Assembly (NCBI GenBank): GCA_030268105.1
Contig: BSDZ01000101.1
Location: forward strand, 2,418,001-2,482,000
Source of the DNA: Volvox africanus
Lineage: Eukaryota; Chlorophyta; Chlorophyceae; Chlamydomonadales; Volvocaceae
Direction of reading: 5' to 3'
DNA: 64,000 bases
The notes below the pieces were generated by a model. The model saw nothing but the letters and a program-made list of their open reading frames with translations, did not search any database and was not told the origin of the DNA. The position numbers and the translations under genes are program-made. This document shows, one piece after another, positions 1 through 12,000 of this stretch. Positions within the stretch are counted from its first letter, which is position 1, and every line of letters starts with the position of its first letter.

Positions 1-319
1 GGGTGGGCGCGATGCGCGAGGGAGGGAAAGACAAGGGCTTACAAATGATAAGCCTACATAGCATGCGGTGCGGCCCGCGCAGGGCGAATGAGCTGAATCC
101 GTATCCGTATCATTGAAATGATACTTGATGATCATGCAAGCATCTTCCCTCGCATGCAACCGTCCCTCGCTCATCCATGTAAGAATAGGTCAATGGAGCG
201 CGAATATTGAAGCACGCGTGGATGCGCATGTCATATACACTTCCCCATGCTGCATGCAAAAGCCACCATTCTACACACAAACTTCCCAAGCAACATGTGC
301 CACCACCATGGCTACTCAC

Positions 320-2360
320 GCTTCCCATCATCATCATGGTGATGATCATCACGACGACGCCTGCACTCCCTGGGCTCCTCCTTCCAGTCCTTGCGCTTAA
401 ACTCGCACTTGGCGTGGCAGTAGTCCCTGTACTCGTTGTCATGCTTGTCGCAGTATGGCTTCTCCAGCTTGTGCTTGGGGATGTCCTTGCAGCACTCGTC
501 GTAGCAACCTGCATGGTCGCAGTACAAGTGCCAACGAAGCCGGCGGAACGTACATCAGGTGATGATCATGCATGCATGGGGCCGGATAGATAGCTTGCCT
601 GTATACTAAGAGACATGCCCTTACGATTGGGGTTTTGATATCATACATTGCATGCATGCAAGGATTTACTAGCACCTCACCTGATGCATGCCTCGGAGGA
701 CAGTATTAAAAACATAACGATATATATAAAAATAAGATATTGCTGTTGCATCATATGCATAAATAAGATGCAAACATGTGATTATCATAATAATCATACA
801 TAGTCAATTAAAGCCCAAGGCAGAAATCAGCCTACTATACTCACGCTTCCCATCATCATCATGGTGATGATCATCACGACGACGCCTGCACTCCCTGGGC
901 TCCTCCTTCCAGTCCTTGCGCTTAAACTCGCACTTGGCGTGGCAGTAGTCCCTGTACTCGTTGTCATGCTTGTCGCAGTATGGCTTCTCCAGCTTGTGCT
1001 TGGGGATGTCTTTGCAGCACTCGTCGTAGCAACCTGCAGCAGGGACATAGACGTTTCTATCCAGGACGTATACAAATATAGCCCTGAGGAAGGAATGCAG
1101 ATTTATTTGATGAAGCAAGAATAAGAATTTATACGACATGATCATCATGTAGTTTTGAGTACCTAGCTGGGATGTAGACATATATGTGAGGTATGTGGGA
1201 TATGTGGGATATGTGGGATATACATGGATATGTATTTGTATCTACAAATATGTTGTGAAAGTGTTGTGAAGGTTAAAAGGTGAGAGGTCATCTCATGATG
1301 AGGCATTTCGTCCTTGCTAGGAAACACGACTCCTCTCTAGTATCAGCATGTACACCTGTGTTATCCAGAAACAAGTACATACGAGTGCCTTACATGCGTA
1401 GCAACTAGCTAGAAAGCAGGCCTTGTCGGCGCCTCTTACACACTAGGATATATACATATATATCCTCGCCATTCGCTTGCTAGCGAAAGCCCACTGGAAG
1501 GATAGATCAATGGAGCGCGAATATTGAAGCACGCGTGGATGCACATGTCACATACACTTCCCCATGCATGCATGCAAAAGCCACCATTCTACACACAAAC
1601 GTTCCAAGCAACATATGCCACCACCAGCCACTCACGCTTCCCATCATCATCATGGTGATGATCATCACGACGACGCCTGCACTCCCTGGGCTCCTCCTTC
1701 CAGTCCTTGCGCTTAAACTCGCACTTGGCGTGGCAGTAGTCCCTGTACTCGTTGCCATGCTTGTCGCAGTATGGCTTCTCCAGCTTGTGCTTGGGAGTGT
1801 CCTTGCAACACCTGTTGTAGCAGTCTGCATGAACGAAGTTCCATTCAAGCAAAAAAGCAGCGGGCTTGAAACATGTGGTCATGCATGTTTATATATATAT
1901 AAGTATATTTATATTTATATGTGTGTGTATATATGTATATATGTGTGTATATATGTAGTATACGTAGCTTATCATCCCTGGCATATACACAACATGTATT
2001 CATAAACATTCTGAATGACACAAGCATGGATGTACGCGTGTGTTCTTGTATGATTAACAAGACGTTTAAAACCATGTGTATATGTAGAGGAAGAGAATGA
2101 GAGAATGAGCGAAGTAGGCTTAAATATTTTTAGGTAGGTACATAGGTACATCTAGATAGATACATAGATTACATCTGGATAGATACATAGATAGATACAT
2201 AGATACATCTAGATAGGTACATCTAGATAGATACATACATAGATACATCTAGATAGATAGATAGGATGACAGGCGTGGACGCACCACCAGTGGCGTTTGT
2301 TGATGGGAATGCGATCAGCAGCACAGCAGCCACCATCAAAACTGTGACTGCTACTTGCAT
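320..2360 (-). CDS. Kazal-like precursor gene 1 (3' end outside window)
   Basis: Exons on the minus strand: signal exon 2285-2360, C 1636-1824, B 845-1033, A 320-508. The terminal exon D would lie left of base 1, so only three Kazal-like domains are visible. The start ATG is 2358-2360; a TATA-like box sits at 2565-2572. The first exon ends at a GTGCGT donor in phase 1. The other exons run from a CAG acceptor to an AAGC|GTGAGT donor, each 189 nt and phase 1-1. Exon C has the HGNEY form and exons A and B the HDNEY form of the loop before Cys4. Intron lengths are 460, 602 and 336 nt. Confidence 0.8.
1445..1487. repeat. Two adjacent perfect palindromes in the intron between Kazal exons
   Basis: AGGATATATA-ca-TATATATCCT (1445-1466, 10-bp arms) is followed by TTCGCT-tgct-AGCGAA (1472-1487, 6-bp arms). 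The pair occurs once in every intron between exons C and B or between B-type exons, for example 6049-6091, but not in the B-A or A-D introns. It therefore travels with the 780-790-bp duplicating module. Any role is unknown. Confidence 0.7.
1888..1965. repeat. TA/TG microsatellite in intron 1
   Basis: A run of TATATA, TATTTATA and TGTGTGTATATATG units lies between exon C and the GATA-type array. Genes 6-8 have a distinct version (GTGTATATATACAAG, for example 27328-27342) and genes 9-11 another (GTGTATATATATATAAG). Confidence 0.8.
2122..2266. repeat. GATA/TACATCTAGATA microsatellite in intron 1
   Basis: An irregular array of TAGATAGATACATAGATACATC units lies directly after the signal exon, about 20 bp from the donor. 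Equivalent arrays are in every complete copy. In genes 9-11 the array is longer (41390-41555, 47173-47338, 53743-53908) with an added TAGATTACATCTGGATA unit and a GATTGATTGATTGA end. Confidence 0.8.
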
Positions 2361-2564
2361 TCCGCCGCGGCGTCCACCACAACACCAAGATTCCCGCATC
2401 TTGATGGATGTCCCTTCTATCTGTATCCGGCGGTCGTCCACGAGAATGCAGCAATCCTGCTTCTGGACAGATGCCAAGCAAGACAACTACTGCTGCGAAG
2501 CAGGGGTGACAAGGGAGCGGATGTCGCCTTGCTTGCTTGATGATAGATTGGATGCAAGCAATAG

Positions 2565-2572
2565 TTTATATA
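2565..2572 (-). promoter_or_regulatory. TATA-like box upstream of the signal-peptide exon
   Basis: The minus strand reads TATATAAA about 205 nt upstream of the start ATG of gene 1, giving a possible 5' leader of roughly 170-180 nt without an obvious intron. The same element lies at the same distance in every copy with a first exon: 7169, 13368, 17987, 23397, 28002, 32607, 37212, 41860, 47643 and 54213 (8 bp each). Near-identity of the copies means this conservation is not independent support. Confidence 0.45.
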
Positions 2573-4122
2573 CATGTCCAATATCATGCGCCGTACACGA
2601 GGCGATGGATCGAGGCAAGTCCTTGTATCATTTTCAACCTCTAAAATATAACTCGTCAAGACCTAGACTATTGTGCATGCTTTCTCGTTGTCCAATACCG
2701 TTATTACTTGAATGCATGTCAGACATGCAGACGGCTCCTATAACAAATAGCAGCGCTCAATCTATCGCGCTCTTCCTACATCTCTCGCGTTCAGATGAGT
2801 ATATACATACGTCGCCCGCATATTCCATTATATTCCTATGTATATTTATATATTTACATATTCCGTCTTGAATAAGCCTCCCGGAACGTTCCTTGGTTCT
2901 GCTGTTTGTATGTATTTGTTTACTTATAATTGCATGCGTGTATTCATGTACATATGTGAGTGAAAACATATGTGTGTATGCATATCTGTGTATACGATGG
3001 ACATATAGGTCACCTGGGCTAGCCGTTCAGCCGATGGAAAGACTCAAAGATCATTTATTCCCTTCCCTTCGCTCCATCATGTTACCCATCATCTGCTGTG
3101 TTGCATGTGCATGCATACAAAGCAGCTGTGGATTGCTTATGTACCGGCGTGAAACACCTCGCGTTATTCCAATAATATATTGCGCCCGCATTAAAGATCA
3201 TGACTGCTGTCGGGACTTACAATGCTTGATAAGCTCAGAAGCTCAGTAGCGCTGATAATGAGGGCAGGGTTGAATGATTTCTGTAAATATTGTACATAAA
3301 GAAATATAAAGACATATACATACATATATATGTGTGTTTGTTTGTGTATGTCGTTATACCATTGGAAGCAGACGATGATGATGATGGTATGAGTATAGAT
3401 TGGTACATGGGTACATATTGAATGCATTTGCTAAGCCATCTGAGCTACTGCTGCGAGGTCCAACATGGCTGGGATCTAGTGACGTACGCGTCACGCCGTC
3501 TGTGTGTATATATATATATAATACTGGTATTGATATCATTATTGATATTTTTTATTCGTATTATTGATAATAATTATACTATTAATGACATTATCCCTTC
3601 CACACGAGATAGATGCCATCACGTCGATTGGACCCTTGATTTAAAAGCGCTGTGTGCACACATAATATACGCGAGTTTATGAGGATAAATATGTACATCT
3701 ATACATCTATAAATAAATATCTATAGAAATACACATATGTGCATATATATAAATATAGATATATATATATGTGTGTGTGTATTTATTATAAAATACATGT
3801 TTTGGGACGACATCCATACATCGATGGGTCAAACATGCTGAGAAATCATTACAAAGATACAGGTTTGCAACCAAATCATGCTTGCAGCAGTGTTTGATAG
3901 AGCAGATGAAAATTTCCGCCGAAACAATTCAAATGTGTATTTAGTTGTTGTATGATAATCCCACCCCAGCTAATAGCTCACATGACAGCGATCGATAAGC
4001 ACATGTGGAAAGCTAACGTTTGGACCCTCGCGGCCGTCTCACATACACGTCCGTGCGTGCGTATCGGCAGAGCGGAATGTATGTATACACCTCAGAAAAT
4101 AATGACGGCGACACACCTTCAT

Positions 4123-4343
4123 TCACGCATCAACAAATTTGACTTCTGGTGTAAGCCTATCGCTTCTCGATATATACTTGAGGTCAAACCATTCTAGCCC
4201 CAGTTCGGGCTTGGACCATTGCTTGCATCCGCAGCAGGAGTAGTACATACATTCAGGCACCTTGCCTATTGCATGTATTCGTGATGAGCCATTATTATTG
4301 CACGTCTGGAAGAAACGTTTGGCACGACGGAAATGTATCCAAC
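4123..4343 (-). other. Candidate alternative 3' exon (E) downstream of exon D
   Basis: After exon D, in the same reading frame, lies a 72-codon open stretch ending in TGA at 4123-4125. It is preceded by a good acceptor (TTTCAGCAG|GT, a NAGNAG site like that of exon D) that would also be phase 1. The stretch holds five Cys, including a CCGC cluster. No good donor is seen in exon D before its TAG (the only phase-1 GT is a weak GTCGCA inside the last Cys codon), so E is either 3' UTR, an alternative last exon spliced from another domain exon, or a relic. Copies lie at 8729-8949, 14928-15148, 19547-19767, 24958-25178, 29563-29783, 34168-34388, 38773-38993, 43774-43994, 49562-49782 and 56101-56321. 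Confidence 0.3.
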
Positions 4344-4434
4344 CTGCTGAAACAATAATTTTCACGCAACCAGCCCACCCAAAGTACGTGCGTGCATCGT
4401 CTCTGCTCTGAGAGATACATATCTATCTAAATGT

Positions 4435-6964
4435 CTAGCCATGCCTGCGACACTCTTTGGGCTCCTCCTTGCATTCACACTTGGCCTGACAGTAGTCATT
4501 GTACTTCTTTCCATCCTTATCACAAAAGTGTTTGCCCAGCTTATGCTTGGGCGTATGCTTGCGGCACTCCTCATAACAGCCTGCTGAAATGCGCGGAAGC
4601 CATGGGGTGGGCGCGATGCGCGAGGGAGGGAAAGACAAGGGCTTACAAATGATAAGCCTACATAGCATGCGGTGCGGCCCGCGCAGGGCGAATGAGCTGA
4701 ATCCGTATCCGTATCATTGAAATGATACTTGATGATCATGCAAGCATCTTCCCTCGCATGCAACCGTCCCTCGCTCATCCATGTAAGAATAGGTCAATGG
4801 AGCGCGAATATTGAAGCACGCGTGGATGCGCATGTCATATACACTTCCCCATGCTGCATGCAAAAGCCACCATTCTACACACAAACTTCCCAAGCAACAT
4901 GTGCCACCACCATGGCTACTCACGCTTCCCATCATCATCATGGTGATGATCATCACGACGACGCCTGCACTCCCTGGGCTCCTCCTTCCAGTCCTTGCGC
5001 TTAAACTCGCACTTGGCGTGGCAGTAGTCCCTGTACTCATTGTCATGCTTGTCGCAGTATGGCTTCTCCAGCTTGTGCTTGGGGATGTCCTTGCAGCACT
5101 CGTCGTAGCAACCTGCATGGTCGCAGTACAAGTGCCAACGAAGCCGGCGGAACGTACATCAGGTGATGATCATGCATGCATGGGGCCGGATAGATAGCTT
5201 GCCTGTATACTAAGAGACATGCCCTTACGATTGGGGTTTTGATATCATACATTGCATGCATGCAAGGATTTACTAGCACCTCACCTGATGCATGCCTCGG
5301 AGGACAGTATTAAAAACATAACGATATATATAAAAATAAGATATTGCTGTTGCATCATATGCATAAATAAGATGCAAGCATGTGATTATCATAATAATCA
5401 TACATAGTCAATTAAAGCCCAAGGCAGAAATCAGCCTACTATACTCACGCTTCCCATCATCATCATGGTGATGATCATCACGACGACGCCTGCACTCCCT
5501 GGGCTCCTCCTTCCAGTCCTTGCGCTTAAACTCGCACTTGGCGTGGCAGTAGTCCCTGTACTCGTTGTCATGCTTGTCGCAGTATGGCTTCTCCAGCTTG
5601 TGCTTGGGGATGTCTTTGCAGCACTCGTCGTAGCAACCTGCAGCAGGGACATAGACGTTTCTATCCAGGACGTATACAAATATAGCCCTGAGGAAGGAAT
5701 GCAGATTTATTTGATGAAGCAAGAATAAGAATTTATACGACATGATCATCATGTAGTTTTGAGTACCTAGCTGGGATGTAGACATATATGTGAGGTATGT
5801 GGGATATGTGGGATATGTGGGATATACATGGATATGTATTTGTATCTACAAATATGTTGTGAAAGTGTTGTGAAGGTTAAAAGGTGAGAGGTCATCTCAT
5901 GATGAGGCATTTCGTCCTTGCTAGGAAACACGACTCCTCTCTAGTATCAGCATGTACACCTGTGTTATCCAGAAACAAGTACATACGAGTGCCTTACATG
6001 CGTAGCAACTAGCTAGAAAGCAGGCCTTGTCGGCGCCTCTTACACACTAGGATATATACATATATATCCTCGCCATTCGCTTGCTAGCGAAAGCCCACTG
6101 GAAGGATAGATCAATGGAGCGCGAATATTGAAGCACGCGTGGATGCACATGTCACATACACTTCCCCATGCATGCATGCAAAAGCCACCATTCTACACAC
6201 AAACGTTCCAAGCAACATATGCCACCACCAGCCACTCACGCTTCCCATCATCATCATGGTGATGATCATCACGACGACGCCTGCACTCCCTGGGCTCCTC
6301 CTTCCAGTCCTTGCGCTTAAACTCGCACTTGGCGTGGCAGTAGTCCCTGTACTCGTTGCCATGCTTGTCGCAGTATGGCTTCTCCAGCTTGTGCTTGGGA
6401 GTGTCCTTGCAACACCTGTTGTAGCAGTCTGCATGAACGAAGTTCCATTCAAGCAAAAAAGCAGCGGGCTTGAAACATGTGGTCATGCATGTTTATATAT
6501 ATATAAGTATATTTATATTTATATGTGTGTGTATATATGTATATATGTGTGTATATATGTAGTATACGTAGCTTATCATCCCTGGCATATACACAACATG
6601 TATTCATAAACATTCTGAATGACACAAGCATGGATGTACGCGTGTGTTCTTGTATGATTAACAAGACGTTTAAAACCATGTGTATATGTAGAGGAAGAGA
6701 ATGAGAGAATGAGCGAAGTAGGCTTAAATATTTTTAGGTAGGTACATAGGTACATCTAGATAGATACATAGATTACATCTGGATAGATACATAGATAGAT
6801 ACATAGATACATCTAGATAGGTACATCTAGATAGATACATACATAGATACATCTAGATAGATAGATAGGATGACAGGCGTGGACGCACCACCAGTGGCGT
6901 TTGTTGATGGGAATGCGATCAGCAGCACAGCAGCCACCATCAAAACTGTGACTGCTACTTGCAT
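4435..6964 (-). CDS. Kazal-like secreted precursor gene 2 (4 domains, reference copy)
   Basis: Exons: signal 6889-6964, C 6240-6428, B 5449-5637, A 4924-5112, D 4435-4580 (TAG stop). The spliced product is 262 aa. Residues 1-23 form a signal peptide with a hydrophobic core (VTVLMVAAVLLIAF) and a likely cut after PSTNA. Four domains follow. Each 189-nt domain has Cys spacing C-x3-CC-x12-C-x10-C-x3-C-x14-C. The block PYCDKHDNEYRDYCHAKC matches the Kazal core (P-x-C, then Y-x3-C-x3-C). The final domain reads CDKDGKKYNDYC, even closer to Kazal. Kazal domains usually inhibit serine proteases. Here the Cys2-Cys3 loop is longer than the usual 7 residues and an extra Cys is present, so the target is unknown. 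Domains are joined by an RRRR-DDHHHDDD-GKR linker. A TATA-like box lies at 7169-7176. Confidence 0.82.
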
Positions 6965-9040
6965 TCCGCCGCGGCGTCCACCACAACACCAAGATTCCCG
7001 CATCTTGATGGATGTCCCTTCTATCTGTATCCGGCGGTCGTCCACGAGAATGCAGCAATCCTGCTTCTGGACAGATGCCAAGCAAGACAACTACTGCTGC
7101 GAAGCAGGGGTGACAAGGGAGCGGATGTCGCCTTGCTTGCTTGATGATAGATTGGATGCAAGCAATAGTTTATATACATGTCCAATATCATGCGCCGTAC
7201 ACGAGGCGATGGATCGAGGCAAGTCCTTGTATCATTTTCAACCTCTAAAATATAACTCGTCAAGACCTAGACTATTGTGCATGCTTTCTCGTTGTCCAAT
7301 ACCGTTATTACTTGAATGCATGTCAGACATGCAGACGGCTCCTATAACAAATAGCAGCGCTCAATCTATCGCGCTCTTCCTACATCTCTCGCGTTCAGAT
7401 GAGTATATACATACGTCGCCCGCATATTCCATTATATTCCTATGTATATTTATATATTTACATATTCCGTCTTGAATAAGCCTCCCGGAACGTTCCTTGG
7501 TTCTGCTGTTTGTATGTATTTGTTTACTTATAATTGCATGCGTGTATTCATGTACATATGTGAGTGAAAACATATGTGTGTATGCATATCTGTGTATACG
7601 ATGGACATATAGGTCACCTGGGCTAGCCGTTCAGCCGATGGAAAGACTCAAAGATCATTTATTCCCTTCCCTTCGCTCCATCATGTTACCCATCATCTGC
7701 TGTGTTGCATGTGCATGCATACAAAACAGCTGTGGATTGCTTATGTACCGGCGTGAAACACCTCGCGTTATTCCAATAATATATTGCGCCCGCATTAAAG
7801 ATCATGACTGCTGTCGGGACTTACAATGCTTGATAAGCTCAGAAGCTCAGTAGCGCTGATAATGAGGGCAGGGTTGAATGATTTCTGTAAATATTGTACA
7901 TAAAGAAATATAAAGACATATACATACATATATATGTGTGTTTGTTTGTGTATGTCGTTATACCATTGGAAGCAGACGATGATGATGATGGTATGAGTAT
8001 AGATTGGTACATGGGTACATATTGAATGCATTTGCTATCTGCATCTGAGCTACTGCTGCGAGGTCCAACATGGCTGGGATCTAGTGACGTACGCGTCACG
8101 CCGTCTGTGTGTATATATATATATATAATACTGGTATTGATATCATTATTGATATTTTTTTATTCGTATTATTGATAATAATTATACTATTAATGACATT
8201 ATCCCTTCCACACGAGATAGATGCCATCACGTCGATTGGACCCTTGATTTAAAAGCGCTGTGTGCACACATAATATACGCGAGTTTATGAGGATAAATAT
8301 GTACATCTATACATCTATAAATAAATATCTATAGAAATACACATATGTGCATATATATCAATATAGATATATATATATGTGTGTGTATTTATTATAAAAT
8401 ACATGTTTTGGGACGACATCCATACATCGATGGGTCAAACATGCTGAGAAATCATTACAAAGATACAGGTTTGCAACCAAATCATGCTTGCAGCAGTGTT
8501 TGATAGAGCAGATGAAAATTTCCGCCGAAACAATTCAAATGTGTATTTAGTTGTTGTATGATAATCCCACCCCAGCTAATAGCTCACATGACAGCGATCG
8601 ATAAGCACATGTGGAAAGCTAACGTTTGGACCCTCGCGGCCGTCTCACATACACGTCCGTGCGTGCGTATCGGCAGAGCGGAATGTATGTATACACCTCA
8701 GAAAATAATGACGGCGACACACCTTCATTCACGCATCAACAAATTTGACTTCTGGTGTAAGCCTATCGCTTCTCGATATATACTTGAGGTCAAACCATTC
8801 TAGCCCCAGTTCGGGCTTGGACCATTGCTTGCATCCGCAGCAGGAGTAGTACATACATTCAGGCACCTTGCCTATTGCATGTATTCGTGATGAGCCATTA
8901 TTATTGCACGTCTGGAAGAAACGTTTGGCACGACGGAAATGTATCCAACCTGCTGAAACAATAATTTTCACGCAACCAGCCCACCCAAAGTACGTGCGTG
9001 CATCGTCTCTGCTCTGAGAGATACATATCTATCTAAATGT
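6965..9040. other. Spacer between genes 2 and 3
   Basis: Same layout as the first spacer. It carries TGCTATCTGCATCTGAGC near 8034-8051, where most other copies read TGCTAAGCCATCTGAGC. This variant is shared only with the next two spacers. Its TA microsatellite near 8345-8390 is also a little different (TATATCAATATAG). No further gene seen. Confidence 0.6.
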
Positions 9041-12000
9041 CTAGCCATGCCTGCGACACTCTTTGGGCTCCTCCTTGCATTCACACTTGGCCTGACAGTA
9101 GTCATTGTACTTCTTTCCATCCTTATCACAAAAGTGTTTGCCCAGCTTATGCTTGGGCGTATGCTTGCGGCACTCCTCATAACAGCCTGCTGAAATGCGC
9201 GGAAGCCATGGGGTGGGCGCGATGCGCGAGGGAGGGAAAGACAAGGGCTTACAAATGATAAGCCTACATAGCATGCGGTGCGGCCCGCGCAGGGCGAATG
9301 AGCTGAATCCGTATCCGTATCATTGAAATGATACTTGATGATCATGCAAGCATCTTCCCTCGCATGCAACCGTCCCTCGCTCATCCATGTAAGAATAGGT
9401 CAATGGAGCGCGAATATTGAAGCACGCGTGGATGCGCATGTCATATACACTTCCCCATGCTGCATGCAAAAGCCACCATTCTACACACAAACTTCCCAAG
9501 CAACATGTGCCACCACCATGGCTACTCACGCTTCCCATCATCATCATGGTGATGATCATCACGACGACGCCTGCACTCCCTGGGCTCCTCCTTCCAGTCC
9601 TTGCGCTTAAACTCGCACTTGGCGTGGCAGTAGTCCCTGTACTCGTTGTCATGCTTGTCGCAGTATGGCTTCTCCAGCTTGTGCTTGGGGATGTCCTTGC
9701 AGCACTCGTCGTAGCAACCTGCATGGTCGCAGTACAAGTGCCAACGAAGCCGGCGGAACGTACATCAGGTGATGATCATGCATGCATGGGGCCGGATAGA
9801 TAGCTTGCCTGTATACTAAGAGACATGCCCTTACGATTGGGGTTTTGATATCATACATTGCATGCATGCAAGGATTTACTAGCACCTCACCTGATGCATG
9901 CCTCGGAGGACAGTATTAAAAACATAACGATATATATAAAAATAAGATATTGCTGTTGCATCATATGCATAAATAAGATGCAAACATGTGATTATCATAA
10001 TAATCATACATAGTCAATTTAAGCCCAAGGCAGAAATCAGCCTACTATACTCACGCTTCCCATCATCATCATGGTGATGATCATCACGACGACGCCTGCA
10101 CTCCCTGGGCTCCTCCTTCCAGTCCTTGCGCTTAAACTCGCACTTGGCGTGGCAGTAGTCCCTGTACTCGTTGTCATGCTTGTCGCAGTATGGCTTCTCC
10201 AGCTTGTGCTTGGGGATGTCTTTGCAGCACTCGTCGTAGCAACCTGCAGCAGGGACATAGACGTTTCTATCCAGGACGTATACAAATATAGCCCTGAGGA
10301 AGGAATGCAGATTTATTTGATGAAGCAAGGATAAGAATTTATACGACATGATCATCATGTAGTTTTGAGTACCTAGCTGGGATGTAGACATATATGTGAG
10401 GTATGTGGGATATGTGGGATACATGGATACATGGATACATGGATACATGGATATGTATTTGTATCTACAAATGTGTTGTGAAAGTGTTGTGAAGGTTAAA
10501 AGGTGAGAGGTCATCTCATGATGAGGCATTTCGTCCTTGCTAGGAAACACGACTCCTCTCTAGTATCAGCATGTACACCTGTGTTCTCCAGAAACAAGTA
10601 CATACGAGTGCCATACATGCGTAGCAACTAGCTAGAAAGCAGGCCTTGTCAGCGCCTCTTACACACTAGGATATATACATATATATCCTCGCCATTCGCT
10701 TGCTAGCGAAAGCCCACTGGAAGGATAGATCAATGGAGTGCGAATATTGAAGCACGCGTGGATGCGCATGTCATATACACTTCCCCATGCTGCATGCAAG
10801 CCACCATTCTACACACAAACTTCCCAAGCAACATGTGCCACCACTATGGCTACTCACGCTTCCCATCATCATCATGGTGATGATCATCACGACGACGCCT
10901 GCACTCCCTGGGCTCCTCCTTCCAGTCCTTGCGCTTAAACTCGCACTTGGCGTGGCAGTAGTCCCTGTACTCGTTGTCATGCTTGTCGCAGTATGGCTTC
11001 TCCAGCTTGTGCTTGGGGATGTCTTTGCAGCACTCGTCGTAGCAACCTGCAGCAGGGACATAGACGTTTCTATCCAGGACGTATACAAATATAGCCCTGA
11101 GGAAGGAATGCAGATTTATTTGATGAAGCAAGAATAAGAATTTATACGACATGATCATCATGTAGTTTTGAGTACCTAGCTGGGATGTAGACATATATGT
11201 GAGGTATGTGGGATATGTGGGATATGTGGGATATACATGGATATGTATTTGTATCTACAAATGTGTTGTGAAAGTGTTGTGAAGGTTAAAAGGTGAGAGG
11301 TCATCTCATGATGAGGCATTTCGTCCTTGCTAGGAAACACGACTCCTCTCTAGTATCAGCATGTACACCTGTGTTCTCCAGAAACAAGTACATACGAGTG
11401 CCATACATGCGTAGCAAGTAGCTAGAAAGCAGGCCTTGTCAGCGCCTCTTACACACTAGGATATATACATATATATCCTCGCCATTCGCTTGCTAGCGAA
11501 AGCCCACTGGAAGGATAGATCAATGGAGTGCGAATATTGAAGCACGCGTGGATGCGCATGTCATATACACTTCCCCATGCTGCATGCAAGCCACCATTCT
11601 ACACACAAACTTCCCAAGCAACATGTGCCACCACTATGGCTACTCACGCTTCCCATCATCATCATGGTGATGATCATCACGACGACGCCTGCACTCCCTG
11701 GGCTCCTCCTTCCAGTCCTTGCGCTTAAACTCGCACTTGGCGTGGCAGTAGTCCCTGTACTCGTTGTCATGCTTGTCGCAGTATGGCTTCTCCAGCTTGT
11801 GCTTGGGGATGTCTTTGCAGCACTCGTCGTAGCAACCTGCAGCAGGGACATAGACGTTTCTATCCAGGACGTATACAAATATAGCCCTGAGGAAGGAATG
11901 CAGATTTATTTGATGAAGCAAGAATAAGAATTTATACGACATGATCATCATGTAGTTTTGAGTACCTAGCTGGGATGTAGACATATATGTAAGGTATGTG

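Larger units (their letters stand above)
2361..4434. other. Spacer between genes 1 and 2
   Basis: Holds the 5' leader and TATA-like box of gene 1, the downstream region of gene 2 with candidate exon E (4123-4343), AT-rich stretches, a TA/TG microsatellite at about 3728-3783, and a small hairpin GTGACG-tacg-CGTCAC near 3479-3494. A minus-strand AATAAA at 3782-3787 could be a poly(A) signal for gene 2. No other gene is supported. Confidence 0.6.

Noticed and set aside
110..514. Minus-strand Ser/Thr-rich frame (TSAARTSPSTSWRSHTATS) overlapping exon A
   Set aside because: It is another frame of the same exon, runs through the intron, and has no Cys pattern or splice logic.
861..1124. Plus-strand frame with a very hydrophobic 50-60 residue stretch (LLLPVLALKLALGVAVV), repeated in every Kazal exon
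   Set aside because: It is the exact antisense of the Cys-rich exon. Splice sites, signal peptide and phase logic all support the minus strand.
2266..2871. 201-codon plus-strand frame present in every unit
   Set aside because: It lies antisense to the signal exon and its leader, has no recognisable domain, and repeats only because the whole unit repeats.
2893..3249. 118-codon plus-strand frame with a hydrophobic start in the spacer
   Set aside because: AT-rich sequence gives such frames by chance. No good start context or domain is seen, and it is shortened to 95 codons in the spacers that carry the extra TATAAA.
3436..3500. Possible tRNA or small RNA gene in the spacer (GCCAT...ATGGC arms)
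   Set aside because: No cloverleaf with anticodon and T arms can be drawn; only a small hairpin is supported.
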